The notes under the pieces are model-generated. The model worked only from the letters and a program-made list of their open reading frames with translations, was not told the DNA's origin and did no database searches. 53,141 bases of DNA. It comes from CAZKGE01 sp964636405 (GTDB lineage: Bacteria > Bacillota > Clostridia > Christensenellales > CAG-138). The stretch spans positions 1 through 53,141 of the forward strand of contig CAZWSI010000015.1 in the NCBI GenBank assembly GCA_964636405.1, given 5' to 3'. Of this stretch, positions 40,462 through 47,924 are shown piece by piece (the first letter of the stretch is position 1; the number at the start of each line of letters is the position of its first letter). Made by a program: the position numbers and the translations under genes.

Positions 40462-41283
40462 ATGGCAAAACGCAGGGGCGGCCCGCGCCTCACGCCGCTG
40501 GGCTATATTGTGCTGGGGATCTTGGTGCTGGTCATCATCGTCGGCGTGTATTTTGTCGTCTGGTCGTACAAGAACGAACGCGCCGGGGCGGATACGCCCG
40601 TGCTGCCCGGCGGGACAGCCGCTCTGCCTGCGGCAACGCCCACGCTTGCGCCCATTATCACGGACGCGACACCCACGCTCCCACCCCTTGACCCCGCGAC
40701 GCCCACGGCCCCGCCCGCGGACGCGTCGCCTGCCGCCACGCCCGCCGCGACGCCCACGGCCCCGCCCGCAGGCGCGGCTGTGCGCACGCCCTCGCCCAAG
40801 GAGGAAAACGGCGCTGTGGACGGCACGCTGGGCAATTCCGGCGTGGTGCTCCGGGCCGCGCCCAATACGGACGGCGAGATTCTGGGCGAGTTTGACTCGG
40901 GCGCCAAGCTCAAGGTCTATGCCGTAGACGGCGATTATTACTATTGCCAGGTTGTGGACAAGAAGCTGTTCGGCTACATGGCCGTCAAGTTTATCAAAAA
41001 AACGGGGCTGCTGCCCGGCGAGGACCCGACGCCCTCGCCCCAGCCCGCCGCCGGTTCGATCAACGGCACGGTTTCGGCCAGCAAGCTGGCCATCCGCAAG
41101 GTGCCCTCCACCGACAACAACACGCCCATCGGCGAATGCTCGCAGGGCGACGCGCTGTGGATCTTCTTTAAGACAGGCGAGTTCTACTATGTGGAGGTCG
41201 TTTCCTCGGGCTTAAAGGGCTACGCGTACACCTCGTTCGTCTCCGCCGACGGCAGCGTGCCGCAGGGAACGCCTGTGCCGTAA
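40462..41283 (+). CDS. Membrane-anchored protein with two bacterial SH3 domains
   Basis: The 273-residue protein has a basic N-terminus, one membrane helix (about 12-34), and a long extracellular linker rich in Ala, Thr and Pro with ATPTAPP-like repeats (about 45-115). Two SH3b-type domains follow (about 125-185 and 200-262: NSGVVLRAAPNTDGEILGEF and ASKLAIRKVPSTDNNTPIGE). Such domains bind cell-wall peptides. No catalytic domain is present, so it is probably a wall-binding or sensory protein. AGGAGGGGG precedes the ATG. Confidence 0.85.
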   Translation: MAKRRGGPRLTPLGYIVLGILVLVIIVGVYFVVWSYKNERAGADTPVLPGGTAALPAATPTLAPIITDATPTLPPLDPATPTAPPADASPAATPAATPTAPPAGAAVRTPSPKEENGAVDGTLGNSGVVLRAAPNTDGEILGEFDSGAKLKVYAVDGDYYYCQVVDKKLFGYMAVKFIKKTGLLPGEDPTPSPQPAAGSINGTVSASKLAIRKVPSTDNNTPIGECSQGDALWIFFKTGEFYYVEVVSSGLKGYAYTSFVSADGSVPQGTPVP

Positions 41284-41322
41284 AGGCCCGCCTTTCGCAG
41301 GACGGCGGTCAGAACCGTTTTG

Positions 41323-41363
41323 AAATGCAGATCCGTCTGTCGGGTCTGCATTTTTTTGTTTTT
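41323..41363 (+). terminator. Rho-independent terminator of the SH3-repeat gene
   Basis: AAATGCAGA and TCTGCATTT form a 9-bp stem (extended past one mismatch by CC/GG), followed by TTTTGTTTTT. Confidence 0.85.
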
Positions 41364-41394
41364 ACCATGCCAAATGCCCGATATGCGCCGCCGT

Positions 41395-41570
41395 CCCGCT
41401 CCCGCCTCCAGGGCATGTTCATGAAAGCTTTTCAGGCAATTAGGCGCTCTGTGCGCCTGTGTAATCGATTCTTGCGGCTTCGTTTTGAAGTTTTCTTCAA
41501 AATCAGCGCGAAAACTCTTTCTCTGCAAGCCGCAGACTTTTTCATGAACATGCCCCGCTCCCGCCTCCAG
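41395..41570. repeat. Foldable 143-bp element with inverted ends inside a 17-bp direct repeat
   Basis: CCCGCTCCCGCCTCCAG occurs at 41395-41411 and again at 41554-41570. Between the copies, 41412-41554 has 15-bp perfect inverted ends (GGCATGTTCATGAAA / TTTCATGAACATGCC). Inside are three more perfect stems: AGGCGC/GCGCCT (41442-41458), TGCGGCTT/AAGCCGCA (41473-41480 with 41527-41534) and, nested in it, TTTTGAAG/CTTCAAAA (41483-41502). It has no coding potential and fills most of the 371-bp gap before the lipoprotein gene. Either strand would fold into a branched structure. Family unknown. Confidence 0.8.
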
Positions 41571-41576
41571 CCAGCC

Positions 41577-41604
41577 TTGCGGCGCTTCGTCAGGTATGCT
41601 AAAA
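41577..41604 (+). promoter_or_regulatory. Probable promoter of the lipoprotein-glycan operon
   Basis: TTGCGG (41577-41582) and TAAAAT (41599-41604) have a 16-bp spacer. It starts 7 bp after the right direct repeat of the foldable element. Confidence 0.5.
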
Positions 41605-41654
41605 TAGCACTGTCTTTGTGGAAAAAGAGGGAAACGAAGGACGGTGAGGCGCGC

Positions 41655-43172
41655 GTGCGTCACGAAAAAACGGGGGGAACCGGCTGGGGGCTAGGTCTGC
41701 TCGCGGCGGCCCTGCTTTTCCTTTGCGCGTGCGCAAAGGCGGGCGCAGGGGATGCGCCGCCTCCCGTTTCCACGCCCGAGCCGGTTACGGAGCTGGTTTT
41801 GGGCGCGGAGGATGCGCTGGGGCTGGACGCGCTTTGCGCAAACGGCGCGCTGAAGCTGCTCGATTTGCGCGCCCGCACGCTGAGCGCGGCGGACTATACC
41901 GCGCTTTCTGAGGCGCTGCCCAACTGCGTCATCCGCTGGAGCGCGCCGCTGGGGGATGCGCGATATGATTCCCAAGCCGCCTCGCTTACGCTGCCGGAGG
42001 TTCCAGCGGAGCTTGCCGAGCAGCTCGCGTTCTTCCCCGCGCTGCGCGCGCTGGAGGTGGAAAGCGTATCCGGCGCGGCGGCTTGCGCGGCGCTGCTTGA
42101 AGCCGTGGCCCGGTATCCGGCATGCGCTTTTGACTGGAGCGTCCCGCTCTGCGGCGAACGCTATGGGCAGGACGTGCGCCAAATCGATTTAAGCGGCAAG
42201 GCGGCGGCGCTGCCGGCGCTGAAAAACGCGCTCTGCGGCCTGCCCGCGCTGGAGAAGCTGACGCTGGACGAAGCGTCGCTCCTGACGGACGATGATAAGC
42301 GCGCGCTGCTTGCGGGCTTTCCAAACGTCCAGTTTGTCTGGGACGTGGCGCTGCTGCCCGAATTGCTTGTGCGCTCCGACGCAACGGAGCTGGATTTGCG
42401 CGGCCATACGGTGGACGACGTTGCGGCGTTTGCCGAAAAGCTCACGCTGCTGCCCGCTCTTACGCGTGCGGACATGTGCGGCTGCGGCCCGAGCGACGAG
42501 GAGATGGCGGGCCTTCGGGCGCGCTTCCCGGCGGTCAAGTTTATCTGGCTGCTCAAGCTGGCCGGCTGGACCATCCGCACGGATATCCCGGGCTTCAGCA
42601 CGGGCAACATCAACCGCTTTCCCAACGATATGGGCCGCTTTGACCCGGAATACGAAAGAACCCACAGCGCGGTGACAAACGAGCTGCTCAAAAAGCTCGT
42701 GTACTGCACCGATCTTGTGGCGCTCGATATCGGGCATTGCAAGCATGTGAGCGACCTTTCGTTCCTCACCGAGCTGCCCAAGCTGCAATATCTCATCTTC
42801 TCACGCTGCGCCGTTGCGGATTTGACCCCCGTTGCGTCGCAGACGGAGCTGATCTATCTCGAGGCGGGAACCAATCCCGTTTCCGATATTACGCCCCTGC
42901 GCGCCTGCTCCAAGCTGAAATATTTCCACTGCGGAGAGCTGGATATTTCGGAAATCGAAACCTTTTCCTATATGCCCGCGCTCGAACGGCTGTGGGTCGT
43001 GGCAAGCAAGCTCACCGACGAGCAGGGCGAGACGCTTCGCGCGTCCTTGCCCAACGCCATGGTCGTGGTGCATCCGGATGCGCAGCACGCCGCGAGCCTC
43101 TGGCGCAAGGGCAATCAGGGCTATCTCGATATGCAGGCCATATTCGGCATGCGCGCGCGGAATCAGGGCTGA
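41655..43172 (+). CDS. Leucine-rich-repeat lipoprotein
   Basis: The 505-residue protein begins with a lipoprotein signal: basic VRHEKTGG, a hydrophobic stretch and the lipobox-like LCAC. Four degenerate repeats of about 65-75 residues follow, each ending in a signature such as CVIRWSAPLG, CAFDWSVPLC, VQFVWDVALL and VKFIWLLKLA. Canonical LRRs come next (LVALDIGHCKHVSDLSFLTELPKLQYLIFSRC, about residues 350-381). GTG at 41655 was chosen because it places the signal peptide first and has GAGG upstream; the frame is open to 41325, but only through the foldable element. It precedes the second glycan operon by 25 bp. Function is probably binding at the cell surface. Confidence 0.75.
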   Translation: MRHEKTGGTGWGLGLLAAALLFLCACAKAGAGDAPPPVSTPEPVTELVLGAEDALGLDALCANGALKLLDLRARTLSAADYTALSEALPNCVIRWSAPLGDARYDSQAASLTLPEVPAELAEQLAFFPALRALEVESVSGAAACAALLEAVARYPACAFDWSVPLCGERYGQDVRQIDLSGKAAALPALKNALCGLPALEKLTLDEASLLTDDDKRALLAGFPNVQFVWDVALLPELLVRSDATELDLRGHTVDDVAAFAEKLTLLPALTRADMCGCGPSDEEMAGLRARFPAVKFIWLLKLAGWTIRTDIPGFSTGNINRFPNDMGRFDPEYERTHSAVTNELLKKLVYCTDLVALDIGHCKHVSDLSFLTELPKLQYLIFSRCAVADLTPVASQTELIYLEAGTNPVSDITPLRACSKLKYFHCGELDISEIETFSYMPALERLWVVASKLTDEQGETLRASLPNAMVVVHPDAQHAASLWRKGNQGYLDMQAIFGMRARNQG

Positions 43173-43197
43173 CCGCCCGAAATATTGAAGGAGGCAT

Positions 43198-44133
43198 ATG
43201 CGCTATTTAGTCGGCAGCACGGGGTTTGTGGGCTCCAATGTTTTGGCGGCGGGCGGCTTTGACGGCGCGTTCCATTCTACAAACGTGCGGCAGGCGTTCG
43301 GCGCAAGGCCGGAGCTGCTCGTGTACGCCGGGCTGCGGGCGGAGAAGTTCCTCGCAAACAGCGCCCCGGCGCGGGATCTTGCCGCCGTCGAGACGGCCTT
43401 CGACAACATCCGCAAAATTGCGCCAAAGCGCCTCGCGCTCATCTCCACCGTGGACGTTTACCCTTCCCCCGTGGAGGTGGACGAGGCTACGCCCATCGAT
43501 GCGTCCGCCCTCGCGCCCTACGGACGCAACCGCCTGCTGCTTGAGGAGATGGCGCGCTCGCTCGATATGCCGGTCACCGTTTTCCGCCTGCCGGGGCTGT
43601 ACGGGCCGGGGTTGAAAAAGAATTTTGTATACGACCTGATCCACGAAATCCCCTCCGCGCTCACCAAAGAAAAGCTTCTTGCGCTCAGCGCGCGCGCGCC
43701 CGCGCTCGAGGAATATTACGCGCCGCCGGACGAGGGCGGCTTTTGCCGCTGCCGGGCGCTTGACGCGCTTGAGCGGCGCGCGCTGCTTCAAACGTTTCGC
43801 GCGCTGGATTTCTCCGCGCTCTCCTTTACGGACAGCCGCGCGGTGTTCCAGTTCTATCCCCTCTCCCGCCTTTGGGCGGATATGGAGCGGGCGCTTGGCC
43901 TCGATTTGCCGCTGCTCAACCTTGCCGTGGAGCCGATCGGAGCGGCGGAGCTTTACCGCGCGGTCAAGGGCAGCGCCTTTGACAATTCTTTGGCCCGCAC
44001 CCCGCCGCGCTACGATTTCCGCAGCCGCCACGCCGCGCTTTTCGGAGGAAGCGGCGGGTATCTGCTGGATAAGGCGCGCCTGCTGCCCGCGCTTGCGGAC
44101 TTTGTGCGGGGAGAGGCGGCGCGGCTATGCTGA
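43198..44133 (+). CDS. NAD-dependent epimerase/dehydratase family protein
   Basis: The 311-residue SDR-type protein has a Rossmann motif VGSTGFVGSNVL at the N-terminus and a serine/threonine pair in LISTVDVYPSP. The catalytic YxxxK is altered to Y108-GRN-R112, so the usual lysine is an arginine. It may act on a nucleotide sugar or be a reductase-like subunit; the substrate is unknown. AAGGAGG precedes the start. It overlaps the TIM-barrel gene by 7 bp and opens a glycan-type operon with it. Confidence 0.75.
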   Translation: MRYLVGSTGFVGSNVLAAGGFDGAFHSTNVRQAFGARPELLVYAGLRAEKFLANSAPARDLAAVETAFDNIRKIAPKRLALISTVDVYPSPVEVDEATPIDASALAPYGRNRLLLEEMARSLDMPVTVFRLPGLYGPGLKKNFVYDLIHEIPSALTKEKLLALSARAPALEEYYAPPDEGGFCRCRALDALERRALLQTFRALDFSALSFTDSRAVFQFYPLSRLWADMERALGLDLPLLNLAVEPIGAAELYRAVKGSAFDNSLARTPPRYDFRSRHAALFGGSGGYLLDKARLLPALADFVRGEAARLC

Positions 44134-44951
44134 AGCTTTGCGCGTCCAACCTTGCCTGGGGCGCGGAGCGCGACGCGGAGATGCACGCGTTCCTGCAAAG
44201 GCTCGGCTTTTCGGGGCTGGAAATCGCGCCCACGCGGCTCTTTCCCGAAGCGCCCTATGCGCGAAACGCGGAGGCCGCCGCCTTTTCCAGACGATTGTTT
44301 GAGGAATACGGGCTGCGCGTTTGCTCGCTGCAATCCATCTGGTACGGCCGGAAGGAGCGCATTTTGGAAAGCGCGGCCGCGCGGGAGGCGCTAGCGGAAT
44401 ACACAAAGCGCGCGATCGATTTTTCGCATGCGGCGAGTTGCCCAACCCTCGTGTTCGGCTGCCCGAAAAACCGGCGCGTCGAGCCCGGCGAGGACGCGGC
44501 GCGCATGACGGACTTTTTCCGTGCGCTGGGCGCGTACGCGCAGGCCTGCGGCGCGGTTCTTGCGCTGGAGCCGAACCCGCCGGTGTATGGCACGAATTTT
44601 CTCAATACGCCGGAGGAGACGGCCGCCTATGTATCGGAGGCGGGCTGCGCGGGCCTGCGAATGAATCTGGACACGGGGGCCATGCTCTATTACGATACGC
44701 CGTCCCTGTTTATGGCCGCGCACGCGTCGCAAATTGCGCATATCCATATCAGCGAAACGGGCCTTGCGCCCATCGAGGCGCGGCCCATGCACGAGGCGCT
44801 TTTGCGCGCGGCAACGGAGGCGGGCTACGGGGGCTATGTGTCCATCGAAACGGCCAACCACGGCCCGGAGGCCATCCGCCGCGCGTGCGGGTATCTGCTG
44901 GAGCTGGCAAAGCGGCGAAGCGGTGCGGGAGAAGCACAGGGCGAGGGCTAA
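44127..44951 (+). CDS. Xylose-isomerase-like TIM-barrel sugar isomerase/epimerase
   Basis: The 274-residue protein belongs to the AP-endonuclease-2 / sugar-phosphate isomerase superfamily. Metal-ligand positions of the barrel are visible: Glu in VLALEPNPP, Asp in RMNLDTGAM, His in IAHIHISETG and Glu in YVSIETAN. It probably isomerises or epimerises a small sugar or sugar acid in the cytosol. Its place between an SDR and a flavoprotein suggests that the three make or modify one sugar precursor. That is inference from co-localisation. Confidence 0.8.
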   Translation: MLKLCASNLAWGAERDAEMHAFLQRLGFSGLEIAPTRLFPEAPYARNAEAAAFSRRLFEEYGLRVCSLQSIWYGRKERILESAAAREALAEYTKRAIDFSHAASCPTLVFGCPKNRRVEPGEDAARMTDFFRALGAYAQACGAVLALEPNPPVYGTNFLNTPEETAAYVSEAGCAGLRMNLDTGAMLYYDTPSLFMAAHASQIAHIHISETGLAPIEARPMHEALLRAATEAGYGGYVSIETANHGPEAIRRACGYLLELAKRRSGAGEAQGEG

Positions 44952-44974
44952 AAAACAGAGGAGCCGGCGGCGGA

Positions 44975-46123
44975 ATGGATTACGATAAAATCATCATCGG
45001 GGCCGGGTTGTACGGCCTGTACGCGGCGGAGCGCTGCGCGCGCCGGGGCGAGCATGTGCTCGTGCTCGAGCACGACGCGGAGCCCTTTTCGCGCGCGACC
45101 TATGTCAATCAGGCGCGCGTGCACATGGGCTATCACTATCCGCGCTCCTATTCCACCGCGATCAAGTCGGCGGGCTATTTTAAGCGCTTTACCGAGGATT
45201 ATGGCTTTTGCGTGCAGGACGGCTTCGAGCAGGTGTACGCGCTGGGCGCGGAGTTTTCGTGGACGGACGCCGCGCAGTTCGAGGCCTTTTGCAAAGCTGC
45301 GGACATCCGCTGCGACCCAATCGAGCCGCGCAGGTATTTCCGGCCCGGCATGTGCGACGGCGCGTTTTTAACCACGGAATACGCCTTCGACGCGCGGCTG
45401 CTGCGCGACGATTTCCTGCGCCGGCTGCGCGCCCTGCCCGGCGCCACGCTCCGCTGCGGAGCGCGCATTGCGTCGATCCGCCGCGAAAACGAGCGGTATT
45501 GCGTGAAGCAGGCGGACGGCTCGAGCGACCGCGCGCCCTTTGTGCTCAACGCGGCTTACGCGTCGGCCAATCAGGTGCTTTCGCTGGTTTACCGCGATAA
45601 CGCGGACTGGCTCCCCGCGGCGCGGCAAAGCTTTTTCCCGGCCAAGTACGAGCTGTGCGAAATCATCCTCGTGGACGTGGACGAGCCGCTGCGCGACGTG
45701 GGCCTCACCGTGATGGACGGGCCGTTTTTCTCCATCATGCCCTTTGGCAAAACGGGTCTGCATTCGCTCACGGCCGTGGCCTTTACGCCGCACAGCACCT
45801 GCTATGATACGCTCCCGCGCTTCCCCTGCCAGGCGCAAAGCCGGGGCGGGTGCGCGGGGGGGCAGCTTGGCAACTGCAATCTTTGTCCCGCGCGCCCCGC
45901 GTCCGCGTGGCAGTACATGTCGCGGCTGGCCGAAAAATTCCTGCGGCCGGAGCTGGGCTTTGCCTACAGGGAATCGCTCTTTTCCATGAAGCCCATCCTG
46001 AAGACCTCGGAAATTGACGATTCCCGCCCCACGGTCATCCGCAAGCAAACGGATTCGCCCACGCTCCTTTCGGTGCTGTCGGGCAAGATCAATACGGTAT
46101 ACGATTTGGACGAGGTGCTGTGA
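44975..46123 (+). CDS. FAD-dependent oxidoreductase with a four-cysteine cluster
   Basis: The 382-residue protein starts with the dinucleotide-binding motif DKIIIGAGLYGLYAAERCARRG and an acidic strand end VLVLEHD, as in DAAO-like flavoproteins. YVNQARVHMGYHYPRS lies in the probable active site. An unusual cysteine cluster C285-x7-C293-x7-C301-x2-C304 sits in the last third and could bind zinc or an Fe-S centre. Substrate unknown; it may oxidise a nucleotide- or lipid-linked sugar. ATG at 44975 has GAGGAG 10 bp upstream. The frame extends back to 44321 only as a shadow of the previous gene. Confidence 0.82.
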   Translation: MDYDKIIIGAGLYGLYAAERCARRGEHVLVLEHDAEPFSRATYVNQARVHMGYHYPRSYSTAIKSAGYFKRFTEDYGFCVQDGFEQVYALGAEFSWTDAAQFEAFCKAADIRCDPIEPRRYFRPGMCDGAFLTTEYAFDARLLRDDFLRRLRALPGATLRCGARIASIRRENERYCVKQADGSSDRAPFVLNAAYASANQVLSLVYRDNADWLPAARQSFFPAKYELCEIILVDVDEPLRDVGLTVMDGPFFSIMPFGKTGLHSLTAVAFTPHSTCYDTLPRFPCQAQSRGGCAGGQLGNCNLCPARPASAWQYMSRLAEKFLRPELGFAYRESLFSMKPILKTSEIDDSRPTVIRKQTDSPTLLSVLSGKINTVYDLDEVL

Positions 46124-47073
46124 AGATGGAAGCAATCAATAAGGAGAGCAATTTTCTTTCCGCCGTGCTCTATGTGCACAACGGCGCGGCTCTTGTGGAG
46201 GCGGCGCTTGCGCGCGTATACGCGCTGCTGCGGGCGCATTTTTCGGGCTTTGAGATCATCTGCGTGGACGACGCGTCCACGGACGATTCCTGCGCGCGCA
46301 TCAAAAGCGCCGCCGCTTGCATGGCGGACGCGCCCGTGACCATCGTGCACATGGGCTATTTTCAGGGTGTGGAAAACGCCATGCGCGCGGGCGTGGGCTA
46401 TTCCATCGGCGATTTCGTCTTTGAGTTCGACAGCCTTGTAATGGATTATCCCGAAGCGCTGCCGCTTCAGGTTTACCGCCGCGCCATAAGCGGCTTCGAC
46501 GCGGTAAGCGCCGTGCCCAGGGGCGCTTCACGCCGCAGCTCGCGCCTGTTTTACCGCCTCTTTAATCGCAATTTCCCCGGCGGGGCCGCGCTGCGCTCGG
46601 AGCGCTTCCGCATTCTTTCGCGGCGCATCATCAACCGCATCAACGCCGTGAGCGCCTGCATCCCCTACCGCAAGGTTGCCTATATCGGCAGCGGCCTAAA
46701 ATGCGGCGCGCTCGAATACGAGCCCGTGCCCGGCGCGGCGGACCTGCCGCTGGAAAAATGCACGGAGGAGCTGCGGCGCGACACAGCCGTGGACACGCTC
46801 ATGCTGTTTACGGACGTGGCGTACAAGTTCTCCATCACGCTTTCGCTCCTGATGGCGGCCATTGTGCTCCTTTGCGGCGTGTATACGGTGGTGGTGTTTG
46901 TGGCGGGCAATCCCGTTTCCGGCTGGACGACCACCATGCTGCTGCTGTCGGTGGGGCTTTTCGGCATATTCTGCATCCTGTCCATGATGATTAAATACCT
47001 CGCGATCGTGGTGCGGCTGCTGTTTAGAAAGCAGAGCTATGTGGTGTCCGACGCGGAAAAGCTCATGCGGTAG
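46120..47073 (+). CDS. GT2 glycosyltransferase with two C-terminal membrane helices
   Basis: The 317-residue protein has a GT-A fold with IICVDDASTDDS (donor-binding Asp) and VFEFDSLVMDYPEAL in place of the usual DxD. Two C-terminal membrane helices (about 240-262 and 273-295) resemble GtrB/DPM1-like enzymes, which put a sugar on undecaprenyl phosphate. Because the DxD is altered to DS, activity is uncertain. The GTG at 46120 overlaps the previous stop; ATG at 46126 is an alternative. Confidence 0.8.
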   Translation: MKMEAINKESNFLSAVLYVHNGAALVEAALARVYALLRAHFSGFEIICVDDASTDDSCARIKSAAACMADAPVTIVHMGYFQGVENAMRAGVGYSIGDFVFEFDSLVMDYPEALPLQVYRRAISGFDAVSAVPRGASRRSSRLFYRLFNRNFPGGAALRSERFRILSRRIINRINAVSACIPYRKVAYIGSGLKCGALEYEPVPGAADLPLEKCTEELRRDTAVDTLMLFTDVAYKFSITLSLLMAAIVLLCGVYTVVVFVAGNPVSGWTTTMLLLSVGLFGIFCILSMMIKYLAIVVRLLFRKQSYVVSDAEKLMR

Positions 47074-47087
47074 AGGAGGAAACGCGC

Positions 47088-47924
47088 GTGGAAAAAGGCA
47101 ACGGCGTGCCCGCGTTTGACTGCGCGTGCTTTGCGCCCAGGAAAACCAAATATTGCCTGCTCATTCCCGTGATCAACGAGGGGGCGCGCATTTTGCGCGA
47201 GCTTGCACGCCTGCAAAAAGCGGGCGTGAGCGCGCTTTGCGACGTGATCCTCTGCGACGGGGGCTCGACCGACGGCTCGATGCAGGAAAAGCGGCTCGCC
47301 GATCTGGGGGTCAACGCCCTGCTGATCAAGACCGGGCCCGGCAAGCAGGGCGCGCAGCTCCGCATGGGGCTCTGGTGGGCCTTGAATCGCGGCTACGAGG
47401 GCGTTGTGACCGTGGACGGCAACGATAAGGACGGCGTGGAGGCCGTGCCCCAGTTTCTTTCGAAGCTGGACGAGGGCTTTGATTTGATTCAGGGCTCGCG
47501 CTTTATCCGGGGCGGCCGCGCGGTGCGCACGCCGCCTGTGCGCTATCTTGCCGTGCGGCTTATCCACGCGCCGCTTATTTCGCTGGCGGCGGGCAAGCGC
47601 TTTACGGACACGACCAACGCCTTCCGCGGCTATTCGCGCGCGTATTTAACGCACCCGGCCGTGCGGCCCTTCCGCGAGGTGTTCGGCGGCTACGAGCTGC
47701 TGGCCTATCTCTCCGTGCGCGCGCCGCAGCTCGGCATGAAAAGCTGCGAAACGCCCGTCGCGCGGGAATACCCCGCGCGCGGCAAAACGCCCACGAAGAT
47801 TCGCGGCCTGCGGGCCAACGCCGATTTGCTGCGCATCCTTTTTTACACGCTGCGCGGCAAATACAATCCCCCGGCGGGGCCGGAAGCGGATGAACAAGAA
47901 CGCGAGGCAAGGGAAACGACATGA
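47088..47924 (+). CDS. GT2-family glycosyltransferase
   Basis: The 278-residue GT-A enzyme has CLLIPVINEGARILRELARL, VILCDGGSTDGS (donor-binding Asp) and VVTVDGNDKDG, with a clear DxN/D motif. QGSRFIRGG and the late TTNAFRGYSRAYL are typical of DPM1-like transferases. It lacks membrane helices. The start is GTG with GAGGAGG upstream. The stop overlaps the next gene as ATGA, suggesting that the membrane protein after it acts on its product. Confidence 0.84.
   Translation: MEKGNGVPAFDCACFAPRKTKYCLLIPVINEGARILRELARLQKAGVSALCDVILCDGGSTDGSMQEKRLADLGVNALLIKTGPGKQGAQLRMGLWWALNRGYEGVVTVDGNDKDGVEAVPQFLSKLDEGFDLIQGSRFIRGGRAVRTPPVRYLAVRLIHAPLISLAAGKRFTDTTNAFRGYSRAYLTHPAVRPFREVFGGYELLAYLSVRAPQLGMKSCETPVAREYPARGKTPTKIRGLRANADLLRILFYTLRGKYNPPAGPEADEQEREARETT

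Noticed and set aside
40640..40800. Tandem repeats in the SH3 protein gene as a mobile or phase-variable repeat
   Set aside because: The GCGACGCCCACG-like repeats simply encode the Thr/Pro/Ala-rich linker and are not exact enough to indicate a separate element.
44321..44974. Upstream extension of the flavoprotein frame
   Set aside because: It lies entirely within the TIM-barrel gene in another frame. The Rossmann motif begins right after the ATG at 44975.
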